Shown: positions 49,701-64,000, counted from the first letter of the stretch. The stretch: DNA of 64,000 nt from Sacculina carcini (GCA_916048095.2 OU696580.1:8834243-8898242); one strand, 5' to 3'. The notes: generated from the sequence alone by a model not told the origin. A program made the numbers and translations.

Positions 49701-51290
49701 CCAGTGTCGTTCTCACCCAACTCGATGTTGGCATGCTGTAGAGCTTGTTTATGCTCCTTCATCACGTCCACGTGGCTCCAAGAATTCGGGCTGGTAGTCG
49801 CCAGTAAACTACTCGGTGGAAACTCGTAAACCATCTCAGTCATCCTGTCGTAGAATGTACTGATCATCTGTTGCGAGTACGCACACACACATGAGTTAAT
49901 CATTATGATTGATTTCCACTCATTAATTACTATTTATGAAAGCAAAGATCCCTGACTCCTTCGTCATAACGTCACTGAGCAAGTGAGGATGTGTGATGCC
50001 GTGATGTTCGTGCTCCTTTCATCTTCTTATCGAAGGTTTCAATCGTGCAGGACGGAGTCCGTCTTAGGCCACGCAATGTGGCTTGTGAGCAAATTCAAAA
50101 TAACTCATTTCACGGTATATTGTAGGATAATTTTGAACATGGTGGTGTTATCACCGGCGGATCCAGAGCGGGGATCTGGGGGCTGATGTCCTCCTCTCCC
50201 CAAATGTTTCCATCAACTCCTCATAACCAAGATGCTCACTAAAAGAGGCCAAGAAAAATATGTCTGTAGAATTTGTTGATATTAGCATGATCGCAAATAC
50301 GTTGCATAATGATGCATTTATATGGCTGATCGCCCCCAAAATTCATTCAGCCCTCCCCAAAATTTCACTATGGATCCGCTACTCGGTGTTATTGAATGTT
50401 TTACCTGATGTTTTAGTGTTGATGAGACAGGTCGAGGTGAGGTGATGTAATACCTCCTGGATTTCTCCACTTGAATCACGCTGTGCAGTCCTATTGTGCG
50501 GCATATTGCCACAGTATTGGTGGAGAACGGAGTACATACACCCAGTCTGTCACGAGAACATACATAAAGTCAGATCGAAACAAACATACAAGCATATATT
50601 TACTATAGCGCCTGTAAAACACGTGAGACAACAATGAGAAAACAACAAGTGGATAATGTTTGCAGATCGACGAAAATTCATATGTAAACACCGAAACCAG
50701 CAGAATGCCACGTATAAGCGTATGTACACATATACACACGTGTAGTTTGAGTGCAATAAAGATAAGAAATATAACATGGTTAGTTTAATGTAATCAGAAT
50801 TTGGCGAAAGGAGTGAGAGAGTGTGTGAAACAGGATCAAATGATGAAATGCCATAAATGTGATTTTGAAGTGGGGAAGAAAATAAGCGGTAAGGAAGAGG
50901 ATGAAGTGAGAAGGAAGAGAAGTACGAAGTTTATGTTTGAAAATGTCTCACACCAATTATTTCATTTGGTTTAGTTCGTTCGTTTCTAATTCTGCATCTA
51001 TGTGCGCACCTGGGTCCAACTTCGAAACATAGGACGTTTTCTGGAGTTTCCACTGGCAAGGTGGTATTTCGGCAGACACCGTTCAAACGAGTTTCATTTC
51101 GTCTTGCCTCGGAAGCTGCGCTGTTTCTTGCCAGGATCCAGTAAAGTCGAGCCAACTGATGCTCATCAAGATTCTGCTCGCATTCAACGTAGAAACATAA
51201 TTCCTTGATTGCAGTCGCATCCACTGCGTTCAGCTTGATTAGATCGGAAAAATCCTGCTCCACACGACAGTATAGGCTGAGCAGAGGCAT
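35960..51290 (-). CDS. PFAS: Phosphoribosylformylglycinamidine synthase (FGAR amidotransferase)
   Basis: Fourth step of de novo purine synthesis: FGAR + glutamine + ATP to FGAM, cytosolic. I place 26 exons with GT/AG borders and fully consistent phases: 51290-51010, 50546-50405, 49867-49717, 49143-49007, 48607-48495, 48267-48127, 47836-47724, 47510-47244, 46908-46835, 46536-46371, 45888-45784, 43854-43736, 43525-43433, 43330-43169, 42605-42501, 42254-42129, 41555-41375, 40656-40408, 39843-39644, 39412-39251, 38421-38304, 38161-38079, 37949-37856, 37513-37349, 36827-36540, 36150-35960. They total 4026 nt = 1341 aa (human 1338). Motifs: [36 protein letters not shown] equivalent [42 protein letters not shown], and the class I glutaminase domain [16 protein letters not shown] (catalytic Cys), HGEGRF and MMPHPER. 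The introns carry four SINEs, three MITEs and the nested KCTD9. Confidence 0.97.
36929..37267 (+). repeat. tRNA-Val SINE, copy 3 (full length, PFAS intron 24)
   Basis: Best-preserved head: TCCGTGGTGTAGTG, GCCTCACAAGC and the B box GGTTCGAAACTCGG. The 3' end is TTTAACCTTTAACC. Confidence 0.93.
38430..38815 (-). mobile_element. Degraded mariner/Tc1-like transposon 5' fragment (PFAS intron 20)
   Basis: On the minus strand, the terminus TACAGGGTGTCCCAATAAA near 38812 is followed by a frame-broken helix-turn-helix region: one frame shows [15 protein letters not shown], another [19 protein letters not shown], the hallmark of DNA-binding domains of such transposases. There is no catalytic domain. 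Its end runs almost into PFAS exon 21. Confidence 0.65.
39976..40240 (-). repeat. tRNA-Val SINE, copy 4 (PFAS intron 18)
   Basis: Inverted copy: AAGGTTAAAGGCCTAAGTGG through GGATTATAGAATTCGCCC. Only a stub of the tRNA head remains. Confidence 0.9.
40735..40762. repeat. (TC)n microsatellite
   Basis: About 14 CT units in PFAS intron 17. Confidence 0.8.
40985..41311. mobile_element. hAT-type MITE, copy with CAGTGTTTCTCAAC termini
   Basis: 327 bp. Termini CAGTGTTTCTCAAC and GTTGAGAAACACTG, flanked by ATATAGAG and ATATAGAT, an 8-bp target-site duplication with one mismatch. It has no transposase. In PFAS intron 17. Confidence 0.88.
41690..42040 (-). repeat. Second tRNA-derived SINE-like element
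   Basis: The minus strand starts GTCTCGTAGCCGAGTGGCTA (A box) and has GGTTCGATTCTC (B box) about 50 nt later, then an unrelated body. The head looks like a class-II-type tRNA without its variable arm, so it is not a functional tRNA gene. Only one copy in the window. In PFAS intron 16. Confidence 0.6.
44118..45116 (+). CDS. KCTD9: BTB/pentapeptide-repeat protein KCTD9, nested antisense in PFAS intron 11
   Basis: 332 aa from the first ATG, against about 389 in human. The T1/BTB domain is at about 30-130: [57 protein letters not shown]. Pentapeptide repeats follow from about 165 ([50 protein letters not shown]) and the family's terminal [16 protein letters not shown]9 is a CUL3 adaptor. The KHA/ubiquitin-like N-terminus is missing. 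An acceptor-like ACCACCAG at 44084 precedes in-frame sequence ([10 protein letters not shown]), so an upstream exon may exist, but I cannot find it. High GC in this gene contrasts with the AT-rich intron around it. Confidence 0.9.
   Translation: MQSTKDPVSSVVSTAADAVKTDTDRPLSSWVSLNVGGRVFCTSRTTLLNGGDSSMLARMFSGAHERPCERDSSGAFLIDRSATYFEPVLNYLRTNQLILDAGINPAGVLEEARYFGIDSLLSPLQQMLDQWPSPVPASCVSPLARSHVVSALIVSDARSSLRFQGVDLSDADLSKLDLRNVNFKYACLRRANLTHANLSGCCLERADLSAAVLDHAVLACVRMACANLEGASARHCNFQDPAGASANLEGANMKAAVLAGSNMAAINLRVATLKNADLHDCDLRLAVLAGANLENCNLSGSDLHEANLRGANLNNTAFELMLTPIHMSQTVR
45240..45510. repeat. TG-rich low-complexity tract
   Basis: Imperfect GTGTGTG/GTATGTGTGAGA repeats in PFAS intron 11, downstream of KCTD9. 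Confidence 0.75.
46043..46296. mobile_element. hAT-type MITE, copy related to 5055-5335
   Basis: 254 bp, inverted relative to the copy at 5055. Flanked by GTTTATTG and GTCTATTG, an 8-bp duplication with one mismatch. In PFAS intron 10. Confidence 0.88.
46975..47215 (-). repeat. tRNA-Val SINE, copy 5 (PFAS intron 8)
   Basis: Inverted body of the SINE: AGTGACAGCTGCTACACGGG to GGATTATAGAATTCGTCC, with the middle slightly deleted and the head missing. Confidence 0.88.
47911..48082 (-). repeat. tRNA-Val SINE, copy 6 (partial, PFAS intron 6)
   Basis: Inverted 3' half only (GCTGCTACACGGGAAGAAGC to GAGGACCACCTCCCCAGAA). It ends 45 nt from the donor of exon 6. Confidence 0.88.
49406..49689. mobile_element. 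hAT-type MITE with perfect 8-bp target-site duplication
   Basis: 284 bp. Termini CATGAGTTCTTAACC and GGTTAAGAACCACTG. ATTTAGCG is present exactly on both sides (49398-49405 and 49690-49697). In PFAS intron 3. Confidence 0.93.
50155..50383. mobile_element. MITE family 3 (GGCGGATCCA termini)
   Basis: About 229 bp, beginning CGGCGGATCCAGAG and ending TGGATCCGCTA. The interior shows CCAAATGTTTCCATCAACTC. A truncated relative is at 52955-53045 (GGCGGATTCAGAGG, TGTGTCCATCAACGCCTC). In PFAS intron 2. Confidence 0.75.
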
Positions 51291-51639
51291 TTTCTGAAAG
51301 CACAGGTAAAACATCGCCATGAATTCCGGCCAAGACTGTAATAACATTACTTCAATTGAGCCTGCCTCCAAGGGCATAAATTTGTGTCGAAGCTCGAGGA
51401 GATGACAGCCATTGTGTATTAGTGTTCAAATTTGACTCTTTTTGCTATGTCGATTTTGATCGTAATATATTATTATTATTATTATTAATTACAGGCAAAT
51501 TCAGTAGCATGGGAAGAGTGCAAGCACTTTTACCACCCTAAGGTGGTCCCATGTAACTGAAGCTCCCAAAAGATTCAGAGAGAAAGAGAGTTCGAAAAGA
51601 AAATATTATAGAAAGAGAGTTGGAAAATAAAATAATAAA

Positions 51640-51751
51640 TATATACCCAATGAACTGAACTCAGCAGAATTATCGGGGATATAATTACATATTCATACCC
51701 CAGCCAATTTCTCGGGGTATATACCCCTTTACCCCCTAGGATCTACGCCCA
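51640..51751. mobile_element. MITE family 2, truncated inverted copy
   Basis: Ends GGATCTACGCCCATG. Shares AATGAACTGAACTCAGCAGA with the copies at 17.2 and 52.4 kb in inverted orientation. Confidence 0.72.
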
Positions 51752-52397
51752 TGCCGGCATCACTTTAACTTTTCATTCTTCTGAAATAACCAATCACAGA
51801 TCCGATGCGAGATTTACGAGGGCAATAATTGGGGCCCATTATAGATACACCACCATTGTGATAGGGAAGGCGCAGTTATGAGTGGTCCCTCGGTCTCCTG
51901 GGGACTTACGGGACTTTTATGCGCTACTTTATGATAAATTTCAATATCATACGTGAGGCCACGGTCCCCTCCACACTCGCCTCCCTCCTCCGGAAACGCG
52001 GGGACGGCTGCTACTGCTCTGATCAATCTGATCTGATCAATCAGTTTTGAGAAGAAAAAAACAGAAGATACTTACCAGCAAAGTCAGGTGCAAGTTGGAT
52101 TGTGCCACCTCCACTGTTCACGTCGCTCTATCTACCACGCTTCAACTGACAACACCACCGACACACCAGCACTAACATAGCGTGTGTGTATGCTTGTGTA
52201 TGTATGCTTGTGTGTGTGTGTGTGTGTGTGTTTGAGCTGTGTCATGTGGACTTACACACACTGTTTATTGATGAATTCACATTCCTTCGTGCTGTTGCTT
52301 CGTAGTAATGTTCGTGAGGGCATTTCCCTTCGTCCCAGTGTTTGTGTGTGTGTGTGCTTGCGTGTGTTTATGTCTGACTTGGCTGTACACAGCTGCA

Positions 52398-52743
52398 TGG
52401 GCGTATATCCTGGGGGGTATGGGAGTATATATACCCCCGGAAATTGGCTGGAGATATGAATATGCAATTATACCTCCCGATCTGAATTCTGCTGAGTTCA
52501 GATCATTGGGTATATATTATCATCAAAATAAGCTCAGCAAAAATAACAATAAACGACAAATGTGTGCATGCAAGTATATGCAATATACTTTTCATTGAGG
52601 TATGTGAGTTGTAATTGACTAAACAGAAAATAGTTGAGGATCTCATGCAATAGACCAACTGAATCATCCATACTTCCCTATTATCCAAACGCTGATGCAT
52701 GGTGGCTGTCATCCCCCCCGAGCCTCGACACAAATCTACGCCC
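52398..52743. mobile_element. MITE family 2, copy 2
   Basis: 346 bp. The left end TGGGCGTATATCC and right end ATCTACGCCC are inverted. CTGCA flanks both ends, a possible 5-bp duplication. Interior matches 17178-17523 throughout. Confidence 0.8.
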
Positions 52744-54016
52744 CTGCACAGTGACAGTTATTATGTGGAGAGGAAGTGGTCTTGAGCGGCATCCAAAAGA
52801 TATATACATTTACCCAGTTAGGCACCAAATACGAATGTATAATAATTACAAGTAACAATAAGTAACACTGCTATAAGTGATATCAATATGCGAACAAATG
52901 TTTGATTGTGGTGATTCAGTTGATTGTGCGTGACGTTATGTCACGTGACTCCACTGGCGGATTCAGAGGGGAGCTCAAGTGGCTTCAACACCCCCCTCCC
53001 AAAATGTGTCCATCAACGCCTCATAATCAAGAGGTTCTGGCTCAAGCCGCCAGTTCTGGGGTCAAGCTAGAAGTTGAATAATGAGGAAATACTGGAATGT
53101 AGGATGTGCCGAAGGATAAAAAACGTCGAATTATATCAACCATCTCGTGACTAGCATCTTCATTGTTCTCATAATTTTTATTATTTTTAATAGTGAAACA
53201 TGAACCGGAATCGCATCGAGGACTAAAACATCCGGAATTTAATAGATTATATATAGTTGTATAGGTGTGAAATATGTTTGCCATATGGATAATGAAAATT
53301 AATATGACGAAATAGCAAAATATGACGAGAAAAATTAATATTTAATAAGTATTTATTATTATATCCAAGAACAAAATCGCAATCGTTGTTAGATTTGGAA
53401 AATTGCAATATTTTGCAAGACGTGGATACATGCTCATGCCATACCATCTCTATGTAATAAGTACCATCTCTAAGTACTGGCAGTAAGTATGTGTGGAGCG
53501 TATGTTTATTGTTTTGGGCATACAGCGGTATTATGAGCGTGTTTCTGTTGTGTTAGTTTCTTATTTTCATTCGGAGGTAAAGGTTTGCTAGGGACACTTG
53601 AATGATATTCTCTATGCTGTGTCCTCTGCAGTATTTGAACCACTCTTTTATGTAATGAAATAAACCAAAACAATGTTCTACTAATTTTTTATCTGCAAAC
53701 AAGCAGCAAGCCGTTGAGTTGCTCTTGGAAATTTCATTTATAATTTCGCTGTTTCACCTTATAATATATCTTCTATCTGCCAGGTACATATATGAACTTA
53801 ATAGGTAGTCGAACGCATAAACCATTCTGTCCAATTATCAAGATAATTTGGTCACATTCAACGTGTAGTCTAGTGGAGCGATTGGATAGGCACAACGTAA
53901 TGTTGATAATAATAATTGGTGACGATGCTGGGGTACACGTGTGTGTGTGTGTGTTTGTGTGTGTGTTTGTGTGTGTTTGTGTGTAGACACGCTGAATGCT
54001 TCACTAGAACTATGTC

Positions 54017-59421
<5,405 letters not shown>

Positions 59422-59938
59422 GTGAGTTCGCCTGTCTCCAACCAAGAAACATTACACGACATTACGATACTGTGGTCTTATATCATGTATCAATCTATAT
59501 ATATAAAATAGATCCTCTGTGTGTATGTGTGTGTCTGTGTGTCCCACCCTCCTTGGTCCATTTTCTATCAGCTACTACTCGGCCACCACTTGGCTTACCC
59601 GCTAACAATTTATACCATCACGTTGGAAATTTTCTTGTCTGTATATAATCTTGTAGTCAGTGTGCGCGCGTGAATGTGTGGCGTGTGTGTGTATGCGCGT
59701 GTGTCGTATTGTGTGTTTGTGTGTGTATGCACTTGAGTGATTGTCTTTGTGTGTTCGACTGGATCGAATGATAGTGGCTCGATCTGGTATCTGGCCACTT
59801 ATTGATGCCATCTGGATGTATGTTGTCAACTTTAATATATATGTATATATATATATATATATATACCGGTGTAACTTTGCTACAGATACATTACATCAGA
59901 CACATACACATATGTTAGGATACAGTACATGAGACACA

Positions 59939-60006
59939 CACATTACATTACATTACATTAAGACATTTATATCGCGCTTTTCACCCGAGGGTCTCAAAAG
60001 CGCTCA
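59939..60006 (-). repeat. LINE/SINE 3'-end hairpin with (TAATG)n tail
   Basis: The minus strand reads GAGCGCTTTTGAGACCCTCG, then GGTGAAAAGCGCGATATAAA and ends in TAATG repeats. GCGCTTTT pairs with AAAAGCGC. The same layout is at 3600-3645 (+). Such a 3' stem-loop plus short tandem tail is seen in L2/CR1-like elements. Confidence 0.65.
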
Positions 60007-60146
60007 TACACATGCACACACTCAAGCACAAGAGCCATACACATACACCATCACGAACACACACACACACACACCTACATGCACACACACAAACACACAC
60101 ACAAAACAGACAAGTAGATATACGCACAAACACAAACATACACTCA

Positions 60147-60187
<41 letters not shown>

Positions 60188-60290
60188 GCGTTGTGACATT
60201 GGCAGTGGAAGGTCGTGTCAGCCCGTTGTCCAGTTGTTATTGTGAGCGTATTGTGAGTGCGAGAATATCGGGTGTGTGTGTTTGTGTCTG

Positions 60291-61202
60291 AACATGGACG
60301 CACAGACACTCAAGATTATGCTTGAAGCACAAGAACGTGCCTTCAAATCGGCCCTAGACCTGGTTGTTCAGCAGCAGGACAGAAGAATCGAGGCTGCGGA
60401 ATCAACCATTCGGGAACTCGAAAAAAGCCTGCAATTTGCCTACGGGGAAATTGGAGATCTGAAGGAAACGATCCACCATATGAAATCGACAGAAGGAAAG
60501 AGAGAAGAAGAATTGTACAAATGTCGAGAGAGGCTACGCGAAAACGAAGATTTTTCTAGAAGAAAAAACCTCCGTGTCTGCGGGATAGAAGAAGAGAACC
60601 GAGAAAGTTGGGAGAGAACTACTCAGCTGATTGAAGAGACCTTGAAGGAGAAAATGGGCATCGAGGGGGCTCAGATCGAGCAAGCGAAACGTATCGGCAA
60701 AACATACGCTACAAAGAAGAAGCAGAGAACAATTATGGTAAGGATGGAGACATTCAAAGACAAAGAAAACATTCTGAGGAATGCGGCTAAGTTGAAGGGA
60801 ACTGGCATCTTCATCAACGAAGATCTGTCCGCAGCATCCCAAGAGATGAAGATGCAACAGATGCCGGCATTCAGAGCAGCGAGAGCTGCCGGGAAAATCG
60901 CCTTTTTCCGCAAGACGCGTCTCATAATAAGAGAAAGAGAAAGGGAGTTCGGTTCTGCTGCCGAGACGGGGCAACGTTCCTATGCGTCTGGTGATCCGAC
61001 TGCCCGCTCAGAAGCCACTCTGGCAACCACTGGAGGAACAGCTGCTCTCTCTGGAGCTGCACGAGCGGAAGTACCTGCTAGCGCCTCTCCCTCACGAGTC
61101 AACACGCCAATCAGGGACAAATTGCGCCCTGCTGCCTCCGTCACAAGAAAAGATGCCTCGAGCGGCAAAGAAACAACCAGCCGCAGCAGGAGACGAAATT
61201 AG
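60291..61202 (+). CDS. LINE ORF1: coiled-coil RNA-binding protein
   Basis: 303 aa from the ATG after CTGAAC. An N-terminal coiled coil (about 5-95: ALDLVVQQQDRRIEAAEST, IRELEKSLQFAYGEIGDLKE) is followed by an RRM-like domain (RRKNLRVCGIEEENRESWER, IEQAKRIGK, RTIMVRMETFKDKENILRN, GIFINEDLS) in the style of L1-type ORF1p, then a basic Ser/Thr-rich tail. There is no zinc knuckle. The 5' UTR begins after CA repeats at about 60184. Confidence 0.85.
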   Translation, partial: NMDAQTLKIMLEAQERAFKSALDLVVQQQDRRIEAAESTIRELEKSLQFAYGEIGDLKETIHHMKSTEGKREEELYKCRERLRENEDFSRRKNLRVCGIEEENRESWERTTQLIEETLKEKMGIEGAQIEQAKRIGKTYATKKKQRTIMVRMETFKDKENILRNAAKLKGTGIFINEDLSAASQEMKMQQMPAFRAARAAGKIAFFRKTRLIIREREREFGSAAETGQRSYASGDPTARSEATLATTGGTAALSGAARAEVPASASPSRVNTPIRDKLRPAASVTRKDASSGKETTSRSRRRN

Positions 61203-61245
61203 ATTCAGATAAGTTTTCTGTCAAAGGTTCTATAGCTAATAAGAC

Positions 61246-64000
61246 ATGGACTCCAAAGAAGTCAATATGCTAGAATTTCTTGATGTCAGTGAAATTCTGT
61301 CTGATCATGTAGAAATGAAATCAATTCCTGAATCTCAATACGCAACATTGGATGTCAGTTTAACGACCTATGACGTATCCACCTTCTCGATCGTTGCATT
61401 GAATATCGTGAGCATTCCCTCTAATTTGTATGACTACCTAGACGAAGTTATATCTGTCAGTGAGCATAAATTTGATGTAATGGGATTTGCCGAAACGAGA
61501 CTTGACAAAGACATAGCGCAGATATATAAAATTCCAAACTACACAATGTACGGGGTTCACAGAAACAGAAATGGTGGTGGAGTAGCCATGTATGTGCATG
61601 ACAAACATATATCCACCCAGTTACACGAATTGTGTCTGAGTGAACCTGAATTTGAATGTGTAAGTGTAGAAATTGAGCGAGGTAAGAGCAAATTTTTTCT
61701 TGCTTCAATCTATAGGCCGCCGAACGGGAATTTTAATAAATTTCTTGAAAGAATCAACGATATACTCAACGAAGTCTCTAGAAAATCTTATCATGCCATT
61801 TTTCTGTTCGGAGATTGGAATATAAACCTTCTAATACGAAACACTCAATTCAAAGATTTTACAAACTTAATGTTAACCTTTTCCTTATGGCCAGTGACTA
61901 CCAAGCCCACCAGAATATCAAAGAACTCGGCTGCACTCATCGATCACATATGGACCAATAATATAGAGAAAAACACCTCCAACTATATCATACAATCCGA
62001 TATATCCGATCATTTTCCAATAGTCTCGAATTTTAGAGAAAACTCTATCGCTGCGGATAACGACCAAACTGTGCTGAGACGAGATTTCAATAGTAACAAC
62101 ATGAATAAATTTGTAGATGATATTTCATATCAAAACTGGGACGATGTTTACGAGTGTGAATGCCCTGATGCTGCTTTCAATACTTTCTTTGACAAATTCA
62201 TGAAATATTTCGAAAATAATTTTCCACTCAAATATTTCGGAAAGAAAAAATTGCCAAAATTATGTCCATATTTAACACCCGGAATCATTAAAAGTATCAG
62301 AGAGAAACATAGATTAGCGAGACTATCACGAAAATGGCCTCTTACATATAAGGAAAGATACAAAAAGTTCAGAAATACGCTGACACAAGTACTCAGAGAT
62401 ACCAGAAATGCATATTACACCAAACAATTCGGAGACATACAAGGGAATCCAAAAGAAACTTGGAAACAAATACATGCAGTCTTGGGATACCGAAAAAATT
62501 CTCCCGAGAAGTCAATTGATTTGGACTCAATTGCAAGGCATGAAGTTGCTAACAAATTCAACAGTCACTTTACGAATATTGTTGGATATGATGATCAAGA
62601 CCCTGGCACCGCATTTACTACATATTTGGACGCGTCTTCAGCCGCATCTATGTACTTACTTCCCTGTAGTGTAGAGGAAATTAAGAGACACACACTATCA
62701 ATAAAATCGAATTCCGCAGGATTTGATGAAGTAACCGCTTTCATGCTTAAAAAGACCGCAGACTTCATATCCGCTCCTCTCACGTACCTGATTAATTTAT
62801 CCTTCCGTAAAGGCATATTTCCCACTAAATTAAAAATTTCCAAGTCATTACCTCTGTTTAAAGCAGGCGCCAAGACGGACATAAATAATTACAGATTGAT
62901 ATCCTTACTACCAGTCATGAGTAAAATCTATGAAAAGGCCATTGCATGCAGACTCATTGATTTTCTTGAAGCAAAAAGTCTTATATCTCACACCCAATTT
63001 GGATTTAGAAAAAATAAATCAACTCAGTCGGCTCTTCTGCATTTTGTTTCGACGATATATGAGCAATTGGATAGAAAGCGATATGTGGCTGCAATTTTTA
63101 TAGACATTTCCAAAGCATTTGACTCCTTGAACCATCGCATTTTACTTGCTAAATTAAAAAACGCTGGATTGAGAGGGCCCGTTCATAAATTATACGAAAG
63201 TTATCTTTCCGGACGGAAGCAATTTGTTGTCTGTAACAATTCGCCTTCACAATATAAATACATTCACCATGGAGTACCACAGGGATCTATATTGGGACCA
63301 ATCTTATTTTTGCTATACATAAATGATATAACATATGTTGCAAAAGAAGCACACTTAACAATGTACGCTGACGACACGAGCATCCTTGTTTCCGCAGATG
63401 ATTTACAATGCCTTCACTCTAGACTGACACAAACACTGGTTCTCGTGAACTGTTGGATGAATGCAAATAAACTGAAAATAAATACATCTAAAACCAATAT
63501 AATGCTATTTCAGAACAGATCACTCACACATCACCTGGACACAGTGATGTTAAATGGAGAAGTGGTGCATCGAGTACAAACAGTGAAATTCTTGGGGGTG
63601 TTAATAGATGAATATATCAACTGGAATAATCACATCGACAACCTATGCAAGAATTTATCCATCATTGCCGGCATTATGTATAGGGTTCGTAATAAGCTTA
63701 GTACAGAAGCAATGCGGACGATATACTACACTCTATGTTATTCAAAACTTATATATTGTATATCTGTCTGGGGGTGCACTTGGCCTTCGTTTTTGGACAA
63801 ATTATTCGTTCAACAAAAACGTGTTCTAAAAATATTGTCTTTCAAAAAGAAATATGACTCAGCAGATGATATCTTTAGAAAAGCGAAACTCTTGAAGTTA
63901 AGACACATTCACAGATATTTTCTTTTGTTGGATACATTCAGATCGATAAAACATGAAAATGGAATCTTCCATGTTCTGCATCACTCCCAACTGACTAGAA
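61246..64000 (+). CDS. LINE ORF2: endonuclease and reverse transcriptase, cut by the window end
   Basis: Open for 918 codons from an ATG 44 nt after the ORF1 stop, with no stop before the window edge. Endonuclease at about 50-270 (IVALNIVSIPSN, GFAETRLDKD, GGGVAMYVHD, YRPPNGNF, FGDWNINLL, LIDHIWTN, SDHFPIV). Reverse transcriptase at about 490-760 (SAGFDEVTAFMLKK, NNYRLISLLPVMSKIYEKAI, QFGFRKNKSTQSAL, IDISKAFDSLNH, HGVPQGSILGPILFLLYIND, MYADDTSILVS, VKFLGVLID). The endonuclease and RT motifs fit the CR1/L2/Jockey superfamily. RYRLIS instead of the usual RPIS after NNY is a small oddity. The frame looks intact and possibly young. AT-rich codon use contrasts with the GC-rich host exons and with the LINE at 20-25 kb. 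Confidence 0.9.
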   Translation, partial: MDSKEVNMLEFLDVSEILSDHVEMKSIPESQYATLDVSLTTYDVSTFSIVALNIVSIPSNLYDYLDEVISVSEHKFDVMGFAETRLDKDIAQIYKIPNYTMYGVHRNRNGGGVAMYVHDKHISTQLHELCLSEPEFECVSVEIERGKSKFFLASIYRPPNGNFNKFLERINDILNEVSRKSYHAIFLFGDWNINLLIRNTQFKDFTNLMLTFSLWPVTTKPTRISKNSAALIDHIWTNNIEKNTSNYIIQSDISDHFPIVSNFRENSIAADNDQTVLRRDFNSNNMNKFVDDISYQNWDDVYECECPDAAFNTFFDKFMKYFENNFPLKYFGKKKLPKLCPYLTPGIIKSIREKHRLARLSRKWPLTYKERYKKFRNTLTQVLRDTRNAYYTKQFGDIQGNPKETWKQIHAVLGYRKNSPEKSIDLDSIARHEVANKFNSHFTNIVGYDDQDPGTAFTTYLDASSAASMYLLPCSVEEIKRHTLSIKSNSAGFDEVTAFMLKKTADFISAPLTYLINLSFRKGIFPTKLKISKSLPLFKAGAKTDINNYRLISLLPVMSKIYEKAIACRLIDFLEAKSLISHTQFGFRKNKSTQSALLHFVSTIYEQLDRKRYVAAIFIDISKAFDSLNHRILLAKLKNAGLRGPVHKLYESYLSGRKQFVVCNNSPSQYKYIHHGVPQGSILGPILFLLYINDITYVAKEAHLTMYADDTSILVSADDLQCLHSRLTQTLVLVNCWMNANKLKINTSKTNIMLFQNRSLTHHLDTVMLNGEVVHRVQTVKFLGVLIDEYINWNNHIDNLCKNLSIIAGIMYRVRNKLSTEAMRTIYYTLCYSKLIYCISVWGCTWPSFLDKLFVQQKRVLKILSFKKKYDSADDIFRKAKLLKLRHIHRYFLLLDTFRSIKHENGIFHVLHHSQLTR

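Larger units (their letters stand above)
51291..54016. other. Head-to-head spacer PFAS / MAP4K with MITEs
   Basis: Both genes start outward from here. It contains a truncated MITE family 2 copy (51640-51751), a full one (52398-52743) and a MITE family 3 fragment (52955-53045). A TG tract lies at 52200-52235 and another at 53938-53985 just before the MAP4K start. No gene recognised. Confidence 0.55.
60184..64000 (+). mobile_element. Second LINE (CR1/L2/Jockey-like), 3' end outside the window
   Basis: 5' UTR, ORF1 and most of ORF2, downstream of MAP4K exon 6 in sense orientation, probably within the next MAP4K intron. Confidence 0.85.

Noticed and set aside
53042-53447. Small frames near 53 kb
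   Set aside because: AT-rich, no conserved motif, between MITE fragments.

Overview
This is nuclear DNA from an animal (metazoan, probably an invertebrate bilaterian; I cannot place it further). Conserved animal genes are split by GT-AG introns, and the intergenic DNA is full of CA/TG microsatellites, SINEs, MITEs and retrotransposons. There is no bacterial or organellar signature.

Layout from left to right: the last four exons of a protein kinase D gene (PRKD, +, to 4982); intronless ATXN10 (-) with YAE1 (-) only 38 nt upstream of its start; divergent from these, the mitochondrial glutamate carrier SLC25A22-like gene (+, seven exons); a FOXN2/3-type forkhead gene (-, 15188-31367) with an 11.2-kb intron that holds a full-length RNase-H-bearing LINE and a complete Ty3/gypsy-like LTR retrotransposon with near-identical LTRs; NDUFB3 (+); intronless PIGS (+); PFAS (-, 26 exons, 35960-51290, all exon phases reconciled, 1341 codons, about the human length); KCTD9 (+) nested antisense in PFAS intron 11; and the 5' half of a MAP4K3/5-type kinase (+, from 54017). 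A second LINE (CR1/L2/Jockey-like, ORF2 running off the window) lies from about 60.2 kb, probably inside the MAP4K gene.

The genes are housekeeping or signalling genes without an evident shared pathway: purine synthesis (PFAS), GPI anchoring (PIGS), complex I (NDUFB3), Fe-S/ABCE1 maturation (YAE1), mitochondrial transport (SLC25A22), and kinase signalling (PRKD, MAP4K).

The most striking feature is in the introns. Again and again the donor is followed by an AC-rich tract and the acceptor AG is preceded by a GU-rich tract instead of a normal polypyrimidine tract. This happens in at least five genes on both strands. It suggests introns whose ends pair as (AC)n:(GU)n. Other notable points: a possible two-gene operon (YAE1-ATXN10), a U UUA AAC frameshift site directly before the gag stop of the LTR element, a tRNA-Val-derived SINE family with all seven recognised copies in introns, hAT-type MITEs with 8-bp target-site duplications, and a 27-bp array in MAP4K whose units carry a donor-like site, TACTAAC and AG.
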